The notes beneath the pieces are model-generated. The model was not told the origin of the DNA. It did not search any database and saw only the letters and a list, made by a program, of their open reading frames with translations. Below are positions 60,781 through 64,000 of a stretch of 64,000 bases of DNA, in pieces (the first letter of the stretch is position 1; each line of letters begins with the position of its first letter). This DNA is from Alliaria petiolata (lineage: Eukaryota > Streptophyta > Magnoliopsida > Brassicales > Brassicaceae). The stretch covers positions 444,931,192-444,995,191 of the forward strand of contig JAHZTW010000001.1 in assembly GCA_020283515.1 (NCBI GenBank), read 5' to 3'. A program made the translations under genes and the position numbers.

Positions 60781-62294
60781 TGTATACAAAGTTCAACTAA
60801 CTAATTTCAGATTCAACTTAGTTAGATTTATTTATTCATGTGTTATCTAAGCGTCATTGAGAAAAAAAAAACTATGTTTGTTCGTTGTTCAGATTGTTTA
60901 GAACTTAGTCATGATCCACTATATTCAGTCTATATGTAAAGTTGGTTTTCGGTGTATTAACACAGAAATTTTGAAACTTGGAAGTTTAATTTCAGTGAAA
61001 TTTTGAATTTTAGGGCTCCGAATAAAGGTAATGTAACAATGATAACTTTACATATTTGTTGTATATGACTATAGTTTTTTTTTTTTGCTGTGGTTTAGAT
61101 TTTATTGCTGTACTATTTTGACTGTAAAATTTAAAATTTTGAAAAATTTTAAACTGTGTTTTTTAGAAAAAAAAAGTTTTGTACAGTAAAAAAAATATTT
61201 CAGCTATGAGTAAAAAGAAAAAACCAAAAATTTTAAACCTTGATTGGATCTATTTTAAAGCTTTAAATTTTTTTTTTTTATATAAAATTTGTAAAGCAGT
61301 TACCAATCAGAAATTTTTCAGTCTTACTCTTTTATTGTATTAGATTTAGATTGAGAAAAAGAGAGAGAATACGGAAGATTTTGGACAGGTGGTGTGGTGT
61401 GTTTCAGTTTTTCACGGAAGCAAAGTCTATATTTTCTATAGTAGGTTTTAAAAATTTCTTCTAGAAACCATGTATCATATCATTACAACTTGGCGTAGGT
61501 ATCTATAAATATTCTCAGCTAATAAAAAGATTATAAATACGTTATTTATTCTCTTAATATATAAAATTCAACAATAACAAAACTGTTTGATTACATTTAG
61601 ATGTAGATATGACAAAATAAAATATTAACAATAACAAAAATACTTCTTTTAAACAATGTTAGATTTTTATAGCTTTTGTATAGTAACCACATAATTCTCT
61701 TTTGTTACAAAAAAGAAAACTATGATGCAATTGACATAGACATAAACCAATACGATGGTTTATCGTTTCGCCCCACTTATGCATTAAAGCCAAAGTAGCC
61801 CGTCTCTTGCCGTGACAGTGTCGTTCTAGGCAATGCCTCGCCGTTCGTTTTTCTATCAAATTCGATTTAAAATATTTGTTTCTTGTCTTTTTCACATTTA
61901 GTCTTTTACTCTTTGGACTTAACTTTTTGCATTAGATACGTATATACTTTTTTTTTTCCTAGAAGCTCACTTTTTACGCGTCATAACTTCATGTCATGTT
62001 CGCTCTTTCCGTCGACATAAAATATCAAATGTCGTAACTTCAATAGTACTTAGATTTGAATCTTCTTCCCTGAATTTGAATACCACCGATTCGATTACGT
62101 TCCACCTCGTGAATCATGATAGTCTTTTACTTATGTGATTGGTTCTTTCTCATCATGTATATGTTCTCGTTGCTATGCTCTTTGAACTCAAATCTAAGAA
62201 AAAAAAAAGAAGAAGAAGTAATACATGTTTACTTTGTTCCAAAAAAAAAAAGTCTAAGTATTAACTTATATATATATATATATATATATATATA
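60781..62294. other. Intergenic, nothing supported
   Basis: AT-rich. At 61700-61850 the plus strand reads DAIDIDINQYDGLSF and then RPTYALKPK before a stop, and continues in frame for some 25 codons after it. It looks like a possible gene relic that I cannot assign. A TA microsatellite occupies about 62266-62294, directly abutting the next transposon. Confidence 0.35.
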
Positions 62295-63896
62295 CTAGAA
62301 TAGGATCCGCATATATGCGGGTTTTTAATAAAATATTTTAAATTTATAAAAATAAATTGAAAACAAAATCCGATAATCTATAAGGAAAAAATAAAATAAA
62401 ATTTTATTTATATTTCCAAATATATATGTTTTAATATTCTTATATGAATTATTTTTACTTCTAATGCCTTATCTATATTTAGATACTTTTATCATAGTTA
62501 AAATCTATATTAGGATCCGCGTATACGCATGTTTATAATAATAAAATTTTAAACCCGTTAAAATAATTTTTTAAAAAATATAAAACAAAACCGGATCACT
62601 ACTTAAAAAATATATGGAAAACACAAAATCTAAATCTAAGAGTTATTTATTTATTTTAATTCTTATTTATTTTTAATTAAAATATTCAAAACACATCATC
62701 TGTTGCGGATCCTAAGCAACATTAACCATACTTCTCATATAGTTCACACGCTTTATCAACTATCTTTTCCTGTTCCGCTGCGTTAAAAACTTGTGTATGC
62801 AATTCGAATCCTTCGATTATGTTAACGATCTCCCATTAACTCTTTTCAAGCAAATAAAATCTATCTTTCTCTTCACATTCATCTCCCGTATATGATCTCT
62901 CTACTCTCTAGAGAAGTTAGGCTTCTCAAGACTCGCACCAAAATGATCTTTACATGATTATGCTATCTTTCTCTTCACTGAGCTCATCATCGTCTTCGTC
63001 TAATACCATATCATTAGCATTTATAATTTTTTTTTAATTGAAATATATCCTAGTTAATCTAATTTACATTTTGTTTTTTTTTTCCTTAAATTGAAATAGA
63101 TCCTTTCGTTTTATTTTCTTTTTCTTAAATTGAAATAGATTTTTTTTAATTGAAATATATATTAGTTAATCTTTTTTTATGTTTTTTGTATTTTAGATTT
63201 TCATTGAAGTATATTATTTTTTAATTTTTCCTTTTTATTTTTATTATTTCCTTTTTAGGATTACAATCTGATTATATAATTTTTTAATCAAACCAAACAT
63301 TTATTAAATCAAATAAATAATTTATGGTGAATTCGAAGTATGAACCATAGTGAACCAAACAGATAACCAAAATGGTTAAATCTATTCTAACAATGAAAAA
63401 TATGAAAAGACTTATTTTCCTTTTTCTTAATTTTTTTATTTACCTTTTTGATTTTTTTTTATTTTCCTTTTAGTATTAGTAATTGATCATACAATTTTCT
63501 TAATCTAAATGAATAACATAAAAGAAACTTATTTTCCTTTTTCTTAATTTTTTATTTGTCTTTATGTTTTTTTATTTTCCTTTTAATATTAGTAATTGAT
63601 TATACATTTTTCTTAATCTAATTGGAAAACATTAAAGAAACTTATTTTCCTTGTTTTGTTTTTAAAACTAATTTTTGATTTATGTAAACATTAGGTTGAT
63701 TTATGTAAACATTATGTTAAAATCTAATTGGTTGAATTTTTAACACGTGTCAAAATCTAATCGATTAACTTGACACGTGTCACGATCATGTTAATTGAAT
63801 TTTTTTAACACGTGTCAAAATCTAATCAATTAACTTGATAGGTGTCGCGATCATGTGAAATAGCAACTTTGACGCATCCAACTTTATATAATAAGA
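62295..63896 (-). mobile_element. Helitron-like element, minus strand
   Basis: On the minus strand the element begins TCTTATTATATAAAGTTGG after an A (63897 is T on plus). It ends with a small hairpin (CCCGCATATATGCGG) followed by ATCCTATTCTAG and a T. The 1602-base interior is AT-rich with repeated ACACGTGTCAAAATCTAATC segments near the 5' end (about 63745-63830) and no Rep/helicase frame. Its 5' region resembles the plus-strand terminus at 23972. A second GGATCCGCGTATACGCATG hairpin at about 62513 may be the 3' end of a related nested element. Confidence 0.65.
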
Positions 63897-64000
63897 TATG
63901 GTCTAAATCCTTCTTATATCTTCAAAAATTATGTTAATCTGGATCAACAATTGTTCTCTTATTAACACGCATAGTGGTCTTAGTTCCAGAAGTTGATCCT
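63897..64000. other. Window end, nothing recognised
   Basis: About 100 bases of unassigned sequence after the Helitron-like element. Confidence 0.3.

Noticed and set aside
1..64000. CRISPR array, operon or other prokaryotic-type system
   Set aside because: All genes are intron-containing plant genes, and the tandem repeats found lack unique regular spacers.

Overview
The window is nuclear DNA from a plant of the mustard family (Brassicaceae). The genes are intron-rich with GT-AG borders and AT-rich introns. From memory of the Arabidopsis thaliana map (not searched), their order matches a stretch of chromosome 2 around AT2G16890-AT2G16990. The longer intergenic distances and many lineage-specific insertions show it is not A. 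thaliana itself. The species cannot be named from sequence alone.

Layout: (1) 1-3142, promoter-like sequence, then a 2-kb Mutator-like element packed with a short repeated motif. (2) 3173-11438 (-), a major-facilitator-superfamily transporter gene whose middle is damaged by an assembly artefact containing two Tn5 mosaic-end junctions. (3) 12.66-14.74 kb, a tandem repeat interrupted by a second Mutator-like element. (4) 15529-21864 (-), TRN1/transportin, 28 coding exons reconstructed to 890 residues. (5) 22.76-25.64 kb, a Helitron-like element, followed by AT-rich DNA with small inverted-repeat elements. (6) 28.6-30.1 kb (+), a 5'-truncated, frame-disrupted copy of a mitochondrial-type translation initiation factor IF3 gene. 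(7) 30934-35170 (+), a CC1/RBM39-like splicing factor. (8) 37190-41541 (+), UBC23, a large E2 with an apparent one-base deletion. (9) 42066-44452 (-), the tapetal bHLH regulator AMS. (10) 45.6-53.7 kb, a repeat island with a hAT element, duplicated segments, a 5'-truncated LINE and a CACTA element, then an N gap. (11) 54.5-55.7 kb, a DUF674 pseudogene fragment antisense to the start of a PEARLI4-family gene. (12) 56169-58860 (-), UGT90A1-type glycosyltransferase, whose upstream region is triplicated and hit by a Helitron. (13) 62.3-63.9 kb, another Helitron-like element.

The genes are ordinary housekeeping and developmental loci and do not form an operon-like system: nuclear import, splicing, ubiquitin conjugation, anther development, small-molecule glycosylation and membrane transport. 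No new biological system is demonstrated. The most unusual content lies in the transposons. These include a Mutator-like element with dense CAGCCGTAA-type motif arrays, three DNA-transposon-borne tRNA-like (A-box/B-box) modules, a CACTA element with long subterminal arrays, and two insertions whose pre-insertion site survives in a neighbouring duplicate copy.
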